In this document: one piece after another, positions 1 through 8,055 of the stretch
Position numbering within the stretch: the first letter of the stretch is position 1
Layout of the letters: every line of letters starts with the position of its first letter
Assembly: GCA_030049955.1 (NCBI GenBank)
Contig: JASIJX010000575.1
Coordinates: 1-10,651 of the forward strand
Direction: 5' to 3'
Source: Acidobacteriaceae bacterium
GTDB lineage: Bacteria; Acidobacteriota; Terriglobia; Terriglobales; Acidobacteriaceae
Length of the DNA: 10,651 nucleotides
The notes under the pieces: generated by a model
Database searches by the model: none
What the model saw: only the letters and a program-made list of their open reading frames with translations
Told to the model about the DNA's origin: nothing
Program-made: the position numbers and the translations under genes

Positions 1-498
1 ACGCTGCCCGTCCCGGGGACGCAGCTTGCCGCCAATCCGCTGCCGCCGGGTGAGGATCGAGAGTCGACCGGGCCGGGACTGGAAGTTGCAGTTGCGCCGG
101 CTGCAATTGTGCCTCGGGTCGAGAATCATGCGGGCGAAGTGAATACCGGTGTGGTCGATACCGGCGCCGACGCTGAGATTCAGGTCGAGCCATTGCATCG
201 CCAGCCGCTGGCGAGCCGCAGTTTGCAGGCGCCGGTTGCTCTGGCGGTGACGCCGGTCGAGATTCCTGCTGCGCTGACGCCGGTTCGGTCGCCGGCCGAG
301 CAAATTGCCGCGGTTCACATTCCGGCGCAGCCTTCCGCCGGTCTTCATTCCTCACTGAGCGCAGTAACTGCGCCAGCGGCTTCGGCGCCGAATCTTGTTC
401 GCAGCGTTGTTGCTGCAGTTGCCGGCTTACCGCAGGCAAACAACGCGGAAGCGGCTGCGGCAGCGGTCACTCCGGCGGCTGAGGCTGGGAGCACCACA
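1..498 (+). other. Ala/Pro/Val-rich N-terminal region of the receptor
   Basis: This stretch of about 166 codons lies between the window edge and the plug-like motif. It is dominated by Ala, Pro, Val, Thr and Ser, with short PVE/TPV/AP motifs and a run of five Ala near the end, and no recognisable fold. It resembles a flexible periplasmic linker rather than the compact carboxypeptidase-regulatory-like domain usually placed before the plug. It may follow such a domain encoded upstream of the window. Function unknown. Confidence 0.6.
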
Positions 499-3400
499 AT
501 CACCGGTGAGCAGTTGCAGTCGCTGCCGGCGAGCGGCCGGCGATGGCAGCAGCTTTTTCTCGATACGCCCGCGGCTGCCGCCGCACCGGCTTCTACGCAA
601 GTGTCATTTCGCGGCGCGGGCCAGGAACCTGCGGACACAACGATCGACGGCGCAAGCATTCGCCTTGCCTTCGGCGGCTCCGCGGCGGGCCTGTCGGCGC
701 AGGATCCCGCTGCGCAATCGCCCGAGGATCACGTTTCGAATCAGGGCTCGAATCCGGGCTGGAGCGGTGGACACGGCGCGATGGTGAGTGAAGCGGCCAT
801 CCGCGAGGTGGAGATTGTTGCCGGCAACGCTGAAGCCGAGGGCGCGCACGCGGAGGGCGGGCGCACAGGCGTGGAAACGGAGAGCGGCGGCGACACGCTG
901 CACGGGCAGGGATTCATCTTCGACCGGCAGAACACCTGGGGCGCGAAGAACCCATTTACGCAGTGGGTGCAGAACACGGGAACGGCTGCAGCGCCCACGT
1001 TCGCCGCCGTGCCCTTTACGCCGCCCGATCATGAGATGACGTGGGGCTTTGGCGCAGGCAGCCGCATCCGGCGCAACAAGCTGTTCTGGTTCGCCGCGCT
1101 CGACGGCAATCATCGCAACGACCCCGGCGTGGCTTCGGTAAGAGAGTTCGATGAGCTGTTTGCGCCTGTTGAGCCGACCAGCGCACAGGTGACGTTGCTG
1201 AGCGCGCAGCTCGGCGAGAGCCAAAACCAGGCTTACGACGATTACATGGGCATTCCCCGCGCGGGCGTGGCTTCGGCCGGATTGGAGCAGCTTGCGGGGT
1301 TGCTGGGGCCTGCGCCGCGCACAGCCGCGCAGTGGGTGGGCTTTGCACGGCTTGACTGGCAGGCCGCCGAGCGGCACCGCTTTACGCTCGAGGGCATTGG
1401 CGCAGCCTGGAACTCGCCGGGCGGCGGGCTGACGCGGGTTTCAGAGAACTATGGGAGCCATAGTTTCGGGTCCAGTGAGGCCAGCCAGCAATGGCTGCTC
1501 GCGCGCTGGGAGGCGTTTATTACGCCGAATCTGCTGGCCGTGACGCAGGGCTCAGGCGGGCGCGAGATTCTTTCCGCGCGGCCCGATGCGCCGTCTGCCT
1601 TCGAACAGACATTCCTCAACGGCAACAGCTACGGCCAGTTGCCGCAGATTGTAGTCGACTCGAGCTATGGGTTCACCATTGGCAACCCTGCGCGATTTGG
1701 CCAGGGCAGCTACCCTGACGAGCGCATGATGCATGGCCAGGAGATGCTCGACTGGGTGCACGGACGGCTGATGGTAAAAGCCGGCGTGGAACTCGACCAT
1801 AACACCGACGCGATCACGCTGTTGCGCAACCAGACAGGAACCTACTACTACTCCGGGCTGCAGAACTTCATCTCCGATGCTTCGGCATTCGAGCGCTTCG
1901 GCGCGGCGAACCTGCTGAACTTCCAGAACCCGCACAACTGCAACACAACTGGAAAGAGCTTTGGCGCGCTGCCGTGTTACTCGTACTACTCGCAGACCAT
2001 CGGGCCGAACTTCTGGCAGTTGAGCACCAACGACTGGTCCGGCTATACGACGGCGCAATGGCAGCTCGGCAGGTTTGCAGTGGCTTCGGCCGCGCTGCGC
2101 TGGGATCGCGAGCAGTTGCCGCCGCCGATGAAACTGGTGGACAATCCCGAGCTGCCGTTGACCGAGCGGCTGCCGGATTTGGGCAACGAGTGGGGGCCGC
2201 GCGTGAGCCTTGCGCTTGGCAACCGCGGCCGTTGGCCGGTGCTGCGGCTGGGCTATGGCATGTACTACGGGCGCACGGAGAACGCGACGGTGCAGACGGC
2301 AATTTCACAGACCGGCTCGCTCAAGGGCGATCTTTCTTTCTTCATCCGTCCGACCGACGGCCTCAACCCCAGCACCGAAACCAGCGCAGCTCCGCCGTTT
2401 CCCACTGTGCTCACCGGGCAGCCGGGCAGCGTAGTCACGCCTGGCGCCGTGGAGTACGCGCCCAACTTCCGCAATCCCGAGGTTCACCAGGCCATAGCCT
2501 CCGTGGAGCAGGCGCTGCCTGGCCGCGTGGAGCTGACGGGCAGCGCCATGCTCAGCTTGGGCCGCCGGCTGCCGGTTTCAATCGACACCAATATCGACCC
2601 GGCGGTGAATCCCGGCACCATTACCTACGCAGTGAAAGATCCCACGGGACTGGGGCCGATCAAGTCACAGACGATCACAGTGCCGTTTTACGCGCTGTGG
2701 CCCTCGACAAGCTGCGCGGCCACTTCGCTGCTGACTGTTGCGGGCCAGTGCGGCCGGCTGAATCCGGACTACCAGCAGATCACGCAGATCATGAGCCGGG
2801 CGAATTCGACGTATGAGGCGGCGATGCTGCGCGTCACGCGCTACGGCCGCCGTGGGATGACGCTTTTCGCGCACTATACGTATGCGCACGCCATGGACTG
2901 GAATCCGAACGAGAGCACTACGGTGGCCGGCAGCGACGTGCTCGACCCCGCGCACTTCGACGAGGAGTATGGGACGAGCGATCTGGACGTTCGCCACTCG
3001 GCCGCGGCGATGCTTATGTACGAGCCGCGGTGGAGGGTCCGCAACTGGGCCGGCGGCATTGCCAATGGCTGGATGCTTTCCGGCGTGGGCCAGTTCCACA
3101 GCGGGCTGCCGTATACGATGCGCACTTCGGGGTCGATCCCCGAGGAGTTCGATGATTTCGGCGACCCCAGCATCATCGGCCTGGGGCCAGGCATGAACGG
3201 CTCTGGCGGCGACAACCGCGTGTACGGCGTGGGGCGTAATACTTTTCGTTATCCCGGCACATGGAAGGCCGATGTCCGGCTGGGCAAGAGCTTTTCCGTG
3301 GGAGAAACGCACGAGCTTGAGTTGATGGCCGAAAGCTTCAATTTGTTCAATCACCAGAATGTGACGGAGATCGACACTACTGGCTACTCCATTGAGTCAG

Positions 3401-3594
3401 GAGGCTCGACCGGCACATTGCCAACGTTATGCTATCTGACGGTCAACGACACCACTGGCGGCGCGAGCTGCCAGTCAGGCACGACCATAGTGACAACTCC
3501 GCTGATCCCCGCCTTCGGCCAGGCTCTCAGCATCGATGGAACGAATTTTTACCGCGAGCGGCAGGTGCAATTGGGCGCGCGGTTCCGGTTTTGA
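1..3594 (+). CDS. Oar-like TonB-dependent outer-membrane receptor (5' partial)
   Basis: Predicted outer-membrane beta-barrel receptor, probably for TonB-dependent uptake or binding of an unknown, possibly carbohydrate or peptide, ligand. The frame is open from base 1, so the true start and signal peptide lie upstream; the GTG at 109 is only the first start-like codon in the window. About 1197 residues are visible. Bases 1-498 encode an Ala/Pro/Val-rich, low-complexity stretch. A plug-like segment follows: ITGEQLQSLPASGRRW at 499-546, then QVSFRGAGQEPADTTIDGAS near 598-657, and REVEIVAGN...GGRTGVETESGGDTLHG near 808-906, which matches the 'GG.v.v.TkSGtn..HG' region of Oar-like receptors. Barrel hallmarks come next: AKNPF near 946, LFWFAALDGNHRNDPG near 1081, DLDVRHSAA near 2980, and AESFNLFNHQNVTEID near 3330. 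The protein ends in aromatic Phe (QLGARFRF), as expected for BAM-dependent insertion. An N-terminal carboxypeptidase-regulatory-like domain, usual in this family, is not in the visible part. The family call is strong; the ligand is unknown. Confidence 0.85.
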   Translation, partial: TLPVPGTQLAANPLPPGEDRESTGPGLEVAVAPAAIVPRVENHAGEVNTGVVDTGADAEIQVEPLHRQPLASRSLQAPVALAVTPVEIPAALTPVRSPAEQIAAVHIPAQPSAGLHSSLSAVTAPAASAPNLVRSVVAAVAGLPQANNAEAAAAAVTPAAEAGSTTITGEQLQSLPASGRRWQQLFLDTPAAAAAPASTQVSFRGAGQEPADTTIDGASIRLAFGGSAAGLSAQDPAAQSPEDHVSNQGSNPGWSGGHGAMVSEAAIREVEIVAGNAEAEGAHAEGGRTGVETESGGDTLHGQGFIFDRQNTWGAKNPFTQWVQNTGTAAAPTFAAVPFTPPDHEMTWGFGAGSRIRRNKLFWFAALDGNHRNDPGVASVREFDELFAPVEPTSAQVTLLSAQLGESQNQAYDDYMGIPRAGVASAGLEQLAGLLGPAPRTAAQWVGFARLDWQAAERHRFTLEGIGAAWNSPGGGLTRVSENYGSHSFGSSEASQQWLLARWEAFITPNLLAVTQGSGGREILSARPDAPSAFEQTFLNGNSYGQLPQIVVDSSYGFTIGNPARFGQGSYPDERMMHGQEMLDWVHGRLMVKAGVELDHNTDAITLLRNQTGTYYYSGLQNFISDASAFERFGAANLLNFQNPHNCNTTGKSFGALPCYSYYSQTIGPNFWQLSTNDWSGYTTAQWQLGRFAVASAALRWDREQLPPPMKLVDNPELPLTERLPDLGNEWGPRVSLALGNRGRWPVLRLGYGMYYGRTENATVQTAISQTGSLKGDLSFFIRPTDGLNPSTETSAAPPFPTVLTGQPGSVVTPGAVEYAPNFRNPEVHQAIASVEQALPGRVELTGSAMLSLGRRLPVSIDTNIDPAVNPGTITYAVKDPTGLGPIKSQTITVPFYALWPSTSCAATSLLTVAGQCGRLNPDYQQITQIMSRANSTYEAAMLRVTRYGRRGMTLFAHYTYAHAMDWNPNESTTVAGSDVLDPAHFDEEYGTSDLDVRHSAAAMLMYEPRWRVRNWAGGIANGWMLSGVGQFHSGLPYTMRTSGSIPEEFDDFGDPSIIGLGPGMNGSGGDNRVYGVGRNTFRYPGTWKADVRLGKSFSVGETHELELMAESFNLFNHQNVTEIDTTGYSIESGGSTGTLPTLCYLTVNDTTGGASCQSGTTIVTTPLIPAFGQALSIDGTNFYRERQVQLGARFRF

Positions 3595-3598
3595 ATCG

Positions 3599-6112
3599 TT
3601 ACGGCTCCGTGTACGTGGCAGAAATGTGGTAATAGCGGCCGCTCAGTGCGTAGTCAAGCGTGGCGTAAAGCGGCGCGCCGTTCGTGGGCACGGTGATGTT
3701 GTTAACACAGGTCGCAGGCGTGAGGGTAGTGGCGTTATAGACGTCGGACCCGCCTTTTGTCGTTCCCAAATGCAGCTGGAAGAGCGCAGGGCCGTGGCCA
3801 GGGTTCCAGCAGAAATTGTTGATGGCGCTGGTGAGCGTGGAGCCCGGCGTCGGCGAGGTGAACGAAGGCGGCGTGGACGACCCCGATTCCATGTACGTAT
3901 AGTTGAGCCCCGTCCATACGCCCAAATGCCGGTAGTAGAGGGTCGCGTATACGATCACGCCGTACGGCGGGATACTGGGCACCGTTACCTGCGTCGCCGT
4001 AGTCTCGCCGCTGGCATAGAGATCCGAAGCGCCCGGGCCCCAGGTCCCGAGGATCAACTGGTATGAGTCGTTGCCCAGGCCCGGGTTCCAGGTGAAGGCA
4101 ATGTTCGTGGTTCCCAGCGTCGAATCCGGCGTGGGCGTGGTTAGAGATGGCGGTTCTGGCGTGCCCGGATCCACGTAGGTGGATCTGACTGAGTACCAGC
4201 GGCCGCTGAGCTCATAATTCAGCGATGCATAGAGAGTTTGCGCATTGGCTGGCACGGTAATATTGCCAACGCAGGTGGCGGCTGTGGCTGAAGGACTGGA
4301 GTAGACGTCTGATGCGCCCACGGTTGTTCCCAGATACAGTACGAACAGCGCCGGGCCGTCTCCCGGGTTCCAGCAGAAGGTGTTGCCGGTGGCGCTGGTG
4401 AGCGTGGAACCGGGCGCGGGTGAGATCAGGGAGGGCGGCGTCGGTGAACCGGATTCGGTGTAGGTATAGTCAATCGGCGTCCAAGTGCCGCCTGCGTAGT
4501 AATAGAGCCGCACGTAGACGGTTACGCCGTAGGCCGGGATATTCGGCGCTGTCACCTGCGTGCCGGTGACTGTGCCGCTGAAGTACAGATTGTCGGCGCC
4601 TACGCCTTCAGTGCCGATCCGAAGCTGGTAAGCGGTTGCTCCGACTGTTCCCGGCGTCCACTGAAAAGTTATGCTGCCGCTCGAGAGCGTGCTCCCCGGC
4701 GCGGGCGAAGTGAGCGCAGGTGCGATGGGCGCGAGCGAGAGCAACAGGCCATGCAGAACTCCGTTGCTATCGGAATACTCGCCGGAGAGCATGCCAGAGG
4801 AGTTGACGCTGAAGCCGCTGGTTCCCGAGAGAGGGGCCCCGGAGATCAGCGCTGCGCCGGGGGCGTCGAAGGTAGTGAATGTGCCGGCGCCGGTAAGTGG
4901 CTGGGAGTAAACGAAGCCATGCCCAAGCCCGGTCGCGTCTGTATAAATCCCGGAGATGTAATTGCCGCCCGGATCGATGCTGAACGGGGCCGTTCCAGTA
5001 ACGATGCCTGTGTTGGCTGCGGCGCCCGGAGCATCAAAACTGGTGATGACGCCGGCGGCAGTTCGCACAAACCCGTGGCGCACGAGGTTCGTGTCTGTGT
5101 AGAATCCCGTCACGTCTCCTGCCGCATCGATGCTTAACGGCGTGGTGCCGCTCACGACGTTGTTTTTGCCGGACGACGTCGAGCCGGGCGGATCAAACGA
5201 GGTATAGACTCCGCTGGCGGAGAGAACGAATCCATGCTGGTTGTTGCTTGAATCGATATAAAAGCCTGCGATTTCGCCCGAGGCGTTGATGGCCATCGCT
5301 GCGGTGCCCTGCTTGTTTCCGTTTGCGTTTTCGCTGGAGCCGGCATCGGGTTCAGTCAACGTTGTGAAGGCACCGTCGGCGGAGCGCACAAACCCGTAAT
5401 AGGTCGAAGATGTATCGTAGCTGCCGGTCGTATAGAGGCCCACGACTTGACCGGCATCGTTGATTCCGGTCACCGTGGTGCCGCGATTCGCAACCGTCGT
5501 AGGCGCTCCTGTCGCGTCGAACTCCGTGATCGTGCCATCGCTAGCCAGGCGCACGAACCCGTGATAGGCATGGTTGGAATCGATATAGGTTCCGACAACG
5601 TCGCCAGCCGTGTCGATGGCGATGGGGATGGTTCCCTCAATTCCCGGCGGCGTCGAGCCGGCATCGGGGGCGTCGAAGGTTGTGAATGCGCCGTCAGCGG
5701 CGCGGATAAAGCCGTGCACAACCCCGATCGCGTTCGAGTAGACGCCTGTAATTTCGCCGGATGCGTTAATTTCCAAGGCGACGGTTCCCTCAAGCTCTCC
5801 CGTGCCCGCGCCCGGCGCGTCGAAGGCAGTCAGAGTATACGCAGAATTGCTATTGCCGCTTGTCTGGGTCCGGGCGGGCGTACTGAAATTGGTTCCCAGG
5901 CGAGGTGCCGTATGGCCAAACACCCGGGTCCAGTTCTTCCATAGACCGGAGTCCGCCAATGTGGTTGTGGCCAGATACACGGCGCCCAGACTTAGCATGG
6001 CAACGCAAAGCAGCACCACTGGAGTAGCGCGTCGAATGGTGTCGGCGGCTTTGATGGCTGCGCGAATCCCGTTTTCTAGCAGAAGACGGTGCAGTGAATG
6101 CCGGTTCTTCAT
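3599..6112 (-). CDS. Exported HAF-type repeat protein with four Ig-like domains
   Basis: Predicted 837-residue exported or membrane-anchored protein of unknown function. I chose the ATG at 6112 because AGGAGG (6118-6123) sits 5 nt upstream; an in-frame ATG at 6148 would add 12 residues but places this ribosome binding site inside the gene. Residues 1-30 are basic, and residues 31-51 (PVVLLCVAMLSLGAVYLATTT) are one hydrophobic segment, either a signal anchor or a long signal peptide. Residues 96-460 hold seven repeats of about 52 residues with the pattern I..xG.i.G.Y.DsN..xHGFV...G..T.FDAPGA, related to the 'HAF' extracellular repeat family. Residues 465-837 are four Ig/Fn3-like domains of about 95 residues beginning P-S-L-x-S-P-x-P-G-S-T-L. 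No C-terminal membrane anchor or sorting signal is seen. Its stop lies 4 bases from the convergent receptor stop. A surface, adhesion or matrix role is inferred from architecture only. Confidence 0.85.
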   Translation of the reverse strand: MKNRHSLHRLLLENGIRAAIKAADTIRRATPVVLLCVAMLSLGAVYLATTTLADSGLWKNWTRVFGHTAPRLGTNFSTPARTQTSGNSNSAYTLTAFDAPGAGTGELEGTVALEINASGEITGVYSNAIGVVHGFIRAADGAFTTFDAPDAGSTPPGIEGTIPIAIDTAGDVVGTYIDSNHAYHGFVRLASDGTITEFDATGAPTTVANRGTTVTGINDAGQVVGLYTTGSYDTSSTYYGFVRSADGAFTTLTEPDAGSSENANGNKQGTAAMAINASGEIAGFYIDSSNNQHGFVLSASGVYTSFDPPGSTSSGKNNVVSGTTPLSIDAAGDVTGFYTDTNLVRHGFVRTAAGVITSFDAPGAAANTGIVTGTAPFSIDPGGNYISGIYTDATGLGHGFVYSQPLTGAGTFTTFDAPGAALISGAPLSGTSGFSVNSSGMLSGEYSDSNGVLHGLLLSLAPIAPALTSPAPGSTLSSGSITFQWTPGTVGATAYQLRIGTEGVGADNLYFSGTVTGTQVTAPNIPAYGVTVYVRLYYYAGGTWTPIDYTYTESGSPTPPSLISPAPGSTLTSATGNTFCWNPGDGPALFVLYLGTTVGASDVYSSPSATAATCVGNITVPANAQTLYASLNYELSGRWYSVRSTYVDPGTPEPPSLTTPTPDSTLGTTNIAFTWNPGLGNDSYQLILGTWGPGASDLYASGETTATQVTVPSIPPYGVIVYATLYYRHLGVWTGLNYTYMESGSSTPPSFTSPTPGSTLTSAINNFCWNPGHGPALFQLHLGTTKGGSDVYNATTLTPATCVNNITVPTNGAPLYATLDYALSGRYYHISATYTEP
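3602..4720 (-). repeat. A-B-A-B tandem Ig-like domain modules
   Basis: Codons for residues 465-837. The domains start at residues 465 (A1), 560 (B1), 655 (A2) and 749 (B2), giving periods of 95, 95 and 94. The A domains contain (Q/T)W(T/N)PG, (Y)QL.(I/L)GT and a PYGV/AYGV...YYR-type end. The B domains contain FCWNPG.GPALF and ATCV.NITVP, so each has a Cys pair (C580/C614 and C768/C802) that A lacks. By hand alignment B1 and B2 share about 58 of 90 residues, more than either resembles A. The DNA shows the same period: a GGCGCTGGTGAGCGTGG block recurs at 3824 and 4391, exactly 567 bases apart. This indicates duplication of a two-domain unit. Confidence 0.85.
4733..5827 (-). repeat. Seven HAF-type repeats within the exported protein
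   Basis: Codons for residues 96-460. HGF or its variants occur at residues 133 (HGF), 184 (HGF), 239 (YGF), 293 (HGF), 346 (HGF), 398 (HGF) and 454 (HGL), a spacing of 51-56. Each is followed by a short G.(I/F)T.FDAPGA segment (degenerate in one copy: LTEPDAG) and preceded by (A/S)I(N/D).xG.(I/V).G.Y. The repeats are diverged, so this is an old expansion. Seven copies of this size would fit a seven-bladed beta-propeller, but that fold is an inference. Confidence 0.8.
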
Positions 6113-6117
6113 ACATT

Positions 6118-6123
6118 CCTCCT
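6118..6123 (-). promoter_or_regulatory. Shine-Dalgarno AGGAGG for the exported repeat protein
   Basis: Perfect AGGAGG on the minus strand, with a 5-nt spacer to the ATG at 6112. It decides the start in favour of 6112 over the upstream in-frame ATG at 6148. Confidence 0.85.
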
Positions 6124-6234
6124 TGCCTCTACCGGCGCAACTCCGCAATTCGTCCTTGAGGGCGCGATGGAGTGATTGAAATGGGAGCCCGAAGTGTCCC
6201 GGTTAGAGATCTGCAAAATCCGGCGCGGGCTTAA

Positions 6235-6290
6235 CTGCGGATACAGGCCGCAGAGGACAATACCGCTCGACGCACGTCGACCCAGGCGGT
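6235..6290 (-). other. Two hairpins in the leader RNA
   Basis: Hairpin 1 (6290-6262 on the minus strand): outer stem ACCGC/GCGGT, a 5-nt one-sided bulge, then inner stem TCGACG/CGTCGA around a 2-nt loop. In RNA the inner stem would open by one pair to give a 4-nt loop. Hairpin 2 (6253-6235): CTGCGG/CCGCAG with a 7-nt loop. They are separated by 8 nt, and neither is followed by a T-run, so they are not terminators. A role in mRNA stability or translation control is possible. High GC makes chance stems common. Confidence 0.35.
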
Positions 6291-6394
6291 TTCTGCAGTA
6301 GAGACACATGCCGCTGCTGGCTTCCGTCAGAACACGCCTGGAAGCTGCAGTGCTTGATTGTCTTCAGCAGGAAATCCCCCGAGGCCCGGAAATC

Positions 6395-6418
6395 TGCAGG
6401 TTATGAATGTAACCCGCA
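6395..6418. promoter_or_regulatory. Imperfect palindrome at the predicted transcription start (candidate operator)
   Basis: The half-sites are TGC-A-GGTTA (6395-6403) and TAACC-C-GCA (6410-6418), complementary at 8 of 9 positions and separated by TGAATG. The palindrome touches the -10 box and covers the expected transcription start, a classic position for a repressor operator. The binding protein is unknown, and a chance palindrome cannot be excluded. Confidence 0.4.
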
Positions 6419-6445
6419 ATGTAGCACACGTTTTTTGCTTGTCAA
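6418..6445 (-). promoter_or_regulatory. Sigma70-like promoter for the exported repeat protein
   Basis: Minus strand: a perfect TTGACA -35 box (6445-6440), a 16-nt spacer, and TACATT (6423-6418) as the -10 box (4 of 6 matches to TATAAT). It would start transcription near 6411 and give a leader of about 300 nt before the ATG at 6112. It lies in the gap after purF and points at the next minus-strand gene. The -10 match is only moderate. Confidence 0.55.
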
Positions 6446-6532
6446 GGGGGAAGGGAGGCTTTTCCACAGGCGCGGCTGCAGCTTGAGGCCGCTTTACTCT
6501 GCGTTCATGACGGCGCAATCTTTGCAGGCAAT

Positions 6533-8055
6533 TTACAGCGCAGCGCCGGCGGGGAGGATTTCGTCCACGTCGATCCATTGCGTGGGGTAGTTGCCCGTGT
6601 AACAGGCCACGCAAAAATGATTGCCTTCGCCGCCGTCGCAGGAGGCCAGCAATCCTTCGAGCGAGAGATAGGCCAGCGAATCGGCTTCAATGAACTGGCG
6701 AATCTCCTCGATCGAATGATTGGCGGCGATCAGGTCGCGCTTGGAGGGCGTGTCGACGCCGTAAAAGCACGGCGAAACGGTGGGCGGACAACTGATGCGA
6801 AGGTGGACTTCCTTAGCTCCGGCGCCGCGCACCATGCGGACGATTTTTCTGCTTGTCGTCCCGCGGATGATCGAGTCGTCGATCAGCACCACGCGCTTGC
6901 CCTCGAGCAGATTGCGCACGGGGTTGAGCTTGAGGCGCACGCCGAAGTCGCGCACGCGCTGCTCGGGCTGGATGAAGGTGCGGCCGACGTAGTGATTGCG
7001 GATGAGGCCAAGGCGGAAGGGAATGTGTGCTTCCTCGGCGTAGCCCAGCGCTGCGGTGACGCCGGAGTCGGGCACGGGGACCACAACATCGGCAGGAACG
7101 CCCGATTCGCGCGCAAGCTGGCGGCCCATGCGGTCACGCGACTCTTGCACCCAGCGGCCGAAGACGCGCGAATCCGGCCGCGAGAAATAAACGTGCTCGA
7201 AGATGCAGCTTGCTTGCGGAACGCCGCTTGCGTACTGGCGGCTGGTTACGCCGTCATCGGTGACCATTACCAGCTCGCCGGGCAGCACATCGCGAATGTA
7301 CTCGGCGCGCAGCAGATCAAAGGCGCAGGTTTCACTGGCGAAGATGATGGTGTCGGGTGCGCCGGGATTTTTGATTCGGCCCATCGAGAGCGGGCGGAAA
7401 CCGCGCGGATCGCGCGCCGCGAAGATGCGGTCGCGGGTCATCATGACGATCGAAAAGGCGCCTTCGACCTGCGCGAGCGAGTCGGCGATCGCATCGACCA
7501 GCGAACTAGCATGCGAGTGCGCGATGAGCTGCACGATGATCTCGGAATCCGAGGTGGTTTGAAAGTACGCGCCTTCGCGCTCGAGCTTCATCCGCAGGTT
7601 GCCAAGGTTGACCAGATTGCCGTTGTGCGCAATGGCGATGAGGCCCTTGGTCGATTCCACGCGGATGGGCTGCGCATTAAGCAGCGCTGAGTCGCCGGTG
7701 GTGGAGTAGCGTGTGTGGCCGATGGCCATGGAGCCGGGTAGCTTGGCCAGAACGTCTTCGGTGAAGATCTCTGAGACCAGCCCCATGCCCTTGATGTTCG
7801 CGAGCCGTATTCCGTCGGCAGTGGCAATGCCGGCCGACTCCTGCCCGCGATGCTGGAGCGCGTAGAGACCGAGATAGGCCTGGCGCGCGGCTTCTGGGTG
7901 GCCGTGAATGGCCATCACGCCGCACTCTTCGTGGAGCTTGTCAAAAGCAGGGAACAGGGAACAGGGATCGGGAATCAGACAGGCCGATTGACCGCCGGTG
8001 CGGAGTTCCTGCGTGCGATCTGCTGCGCCTTCGACGCCCTGATACAGCAGCCGGC

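Larger units (their letters stand above)
6113..6532 (-). other. 420-base intergenic region between purF and the exported protein gene
   Basis: No convincing gene. Read on the minus strand it holds, in order: about 85 bases after the purF stop with only a weak GCGGC/GCCGC hairpin (6472-6492) and no T-run, so no clear purF terminator; a sigma70-like promoter (6418-6445); an imperfect palindrome (6395-6418); and about 300 nt of probable leader RNA with two hairpins (6235-6290), ending in the strong ribosome binding site. A 66-codon frame (6309 to 6109) ends in an ATGA overlap with the next start, but its composition does not look protein-like. No match to riboswitch cores I could recognise. Confidence 0.6.

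Noticed and set aside
604..1377. Minus-strand open frame of 257 codons opposite the receptor gene
   Set aside because: Arg/Ala/His-rich translation typical of an antisense shadow. The receptor frame on the plus strand has clear family motifs.
6113..6411. Known riboswitch in the leader of the exported protein
   Set aside because: I found no recognisable conserved core of the common classes (for example c-di-GMP, cobalamin, TPP, SAM). The leader is described only as structured.
6472..6492. Hairpin GCGGC/GCCGC after purF as a terminator
   Set aside because: Only 5 bp with an 11-nt loop and no T-run on the minus strand.
6327..6614. Minus-strand 95-codon frame overlapping the purF 3' end
   Set aside because: It begins inside purF in another frame, has no Shine-Dalgarno sequence, and spans the predicted promoter of the next gene.
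6578..7690. Plus-strand open frame of 370 codons opposite purF
   Set aside because: Shadow of purF by codon bias. No domain motifs, and it lies wholly inside a certain gene.
7948..7975. Heptamer array as a possible CRISPR or origin iteron
   Set aside because: Units are only 7 bases with no spacers, four copies, and inside a coding frame. This fits a simple tandem repeat, not a CRISPR array or an origin.
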